DNA of 64,000 nucleotides from positions 10,048,001 through 10,112,000 of the forward strand of contig CM020516.1 in assembly GCA_009823395.1 (NCBI GenBank), read 5' to 3'. The DNA comes from Thamnaconus septentrionalis. Taxonomy: Eukaryota > Chordata > Actinopteri > Tetraodontiformes > Monacanthidae. A program made the position numbers and the translations under genes. The notes beneath the pieces were generated by a model. That model made no database searches, was not told where the DNA came from, and saw nothing but the letters and a program-made list of their open reading frames with translations. Shown piece by piece: positions 62,773 to 64,000 of the stretch. Position 1 is the first letter of the stretch; every line of letters begins with the position of its first letter.

Positions 62773-63330
62773 AATCACCGCCGAGTGACGTCAGGAGAAC
62801 ACCGAAACAGAGTCCAACATGGTGCCGGTCCACTAACAGAAGACAGCGATAGGCGAAGACCACCGTTCCTCAGACAAGTGTAACCACAAGAGTATCTTTG
62901 TTTCTGAGACCAACCATGTTTCAAGACCAACTACACATTCCCTCCTCCGATACTTCTTGCCCTTCCGCGCGCTTGCGTTCTCTGGTCTTGCGTCCAGAAC
63001 ACGTTCTGCTGGTTCCATAAGTGCAGCTGTTGTCGTTCGCCTTGACACCCCACGCCCGCCGCCGACGAGTCCTTTACTGTCTGAAAACTTGAGAAACGCA
63101 AAACCTCTACATCACCAGTGACAAAAACAACAACAACAGAGAAGCCAAAACATAGCTAAGGTAAAAAGCAAGAGAAGTTGTGCCACCCTTTGAATCCTGT
63201 CTTAGATCCTCAGTTTTCCCCCTTTTGAACTCATTTGTTTAATTGGATGCTACTGCCTGCCCTCAGCATAATTTTGCTGTGTATTCATTTGCATTGATAT
63301 ATTGAATAATAAAAGAGATTGAAACGCCAG
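62773..63330 (+). other. bfsp1: bfsp1 3' untranslated region
   Basis: Follows the TGA at 62770-62772. An AATAAA lies at 63308-63313, so cleavage is expected near 63,330. The (AAC)n-like stretch at 63123-63138 is the only repeat. Confidence 0.7.
63308..63313 (+). terminator. bfsp1 poly(A) signal AATAAA
   Basis: Exact hexamer about 535 bp after the stop codon, followed within about 30-60 bp by the GT-rich sequence TTGCTTGTTGGGTTGTTCC, a typical downstream element. Confidence 0.75.
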
Positions 63331-64000
63331 TTTGCTTGTTGGGTTGTTCCTCTGGTTGGGTGCCCCTCCACTCCCCGCCGTGTTAAAAACCATGTGGTGA
63401 TAAAAACAATCCCTTTGTACTTCAGTTTTAAAAAAAAAAAAAAAAAAAGAGGTCCACCCTCTTTCATTTTGTGATGGACATAGCTGATAAAATAAGAGAG
63501 AAATGGGCAGAGATGCACAAACACAACTGTAATCTCAGATTTAAAAGACGAAATGACAGAGAACACATGACAAGGATTTGTGAGACAAATCACATTTGCC
63601 TGAGCTCGGCTACATTCGGCTAAAAGTGAGTGGAAGCCACAGCAGCGTCTACAAAGCTTTTTTTTTTTTTTTTTTTAGGGGAGATTATGTTTCATGTTCT
63701 TTATTCCTGCCACAAACTTTGCTTTGTCCACTTTGAAGCATCAACATCACCTGTGACTGTACAATTTCCTGATAAATTATCTCCTACGGGTCTGATAAGG
63801 AAAACACTTTATTCTCACATCCAGCAATACAAAGCAACAGCAGCATTTGTATTTTAATTTGATGGCTGAAGGTCCACTGTTTGATTTCCTTTACCTTTAG
63901 CAGTACCGGCTAACTAGGCGCGTAATCAAATGAATGTGCAACTCTGATTTTAGCTGTTTAAAAAAAAAAAAAAAATCTTACTGCTTCTAGTAAAAATAAA
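63331..64000. other. Intergenic sequence downstream of bfsp1
   Basis: AT-rich sequence with poly-A/T tracts near 63430, 63658 and 63960. No exon was recognised before the window ends. Confidence 0.5.

Noticed and set aside
61753..62778. A 341-codon open frame on the minus strand covering all of bfsp1 exon 8
   Set aside because: It is the antisense of a GC-rich coding exon whose third-position G/C bias removes stop codons in that frame. The translation is a low-complexity shadow with no domain.
1..64000. CRISPR arrays, bacterial operons, autonomous transposon or retroviral genes
   Set aside because: No regularly spaced repeats of that kind and no transposase, reverse transcriptase, integrase or capsid-like frames; the sequence is vertebrate nuclear DNA.

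Overview
The window is nuclear DNA of a ray-finned (teleost) fish. The signs are multi-exon vertebrate genes with short introns (many 90-700 bp) and GT-AG junctions, abundant dinucleotide and tetranucleotide microsatellites, and several copies of a short retroposon of a type common in teleost genomes. No bacterial-style operons, viral genes, transposase or reverse-transcriptase frames, rRNA genes or convincing tRNA genes were found.

Layout. Positions 1 to about 36,800 are gene-poor. They hold repeats, three CpG-rich promoter-like islands (about 2,520-3,130; 24,990-25,960; 26,560-26,760) and otherwise unassigned sequence. Three protein-coding genes occupy the right-hand part. (1) plek (pleckstrin, + strand, 37,042-40,930) has nine coding exons and encodes 351 aa; one intron uses a GC donor. 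(2) A prokineticin receptor gene (prokr1-type, - strand, coding exons 49,778-49,321 and 48,075-47,370) encodes 387 aa, with a probable non-coding first exon near 50,532-50,850. (3) bfsp1 (filensin, lens beaded filament protein, + strand, 55,407-62,772) has eight coding exons, encodes 673 aa, and has a poly(A) signal at 63,308. plek and prokr1 converge on a 6.4-kb gene-free interval. prokr1 and bfsp1 are divergent, separated by about 4.5 kb that contains a consensus-matching CTCF-like motif.

The three genes do not form one pathway. Pleckstrin is a PKC substrate of blood cells, prokineticin receptors are Gq-coupled peptide receptors, and filensin is a lens intermediate-filament protein. The linkage is informative because, from memory of the human map, PLEK and PROKR1 lie together on 2p14-p13 while BFSP1 and PROKR2 lie on 20p12. 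The window may therefore keep a linkage that predates the vertebrate genome duplications.

I see no obviously new biological system. The best leads are the GC-AG intron in plek, an ETS/RUNX plus G-quadruplex promoter architecture at plek, conservation of the filensin caspase/myristoylation site at the same residue position as in mammals, orphan CpG-island promoters in the gene-poor region, CTCF-like motifs, and a perfect 40-bp palindrome in a bfsp1 intron.
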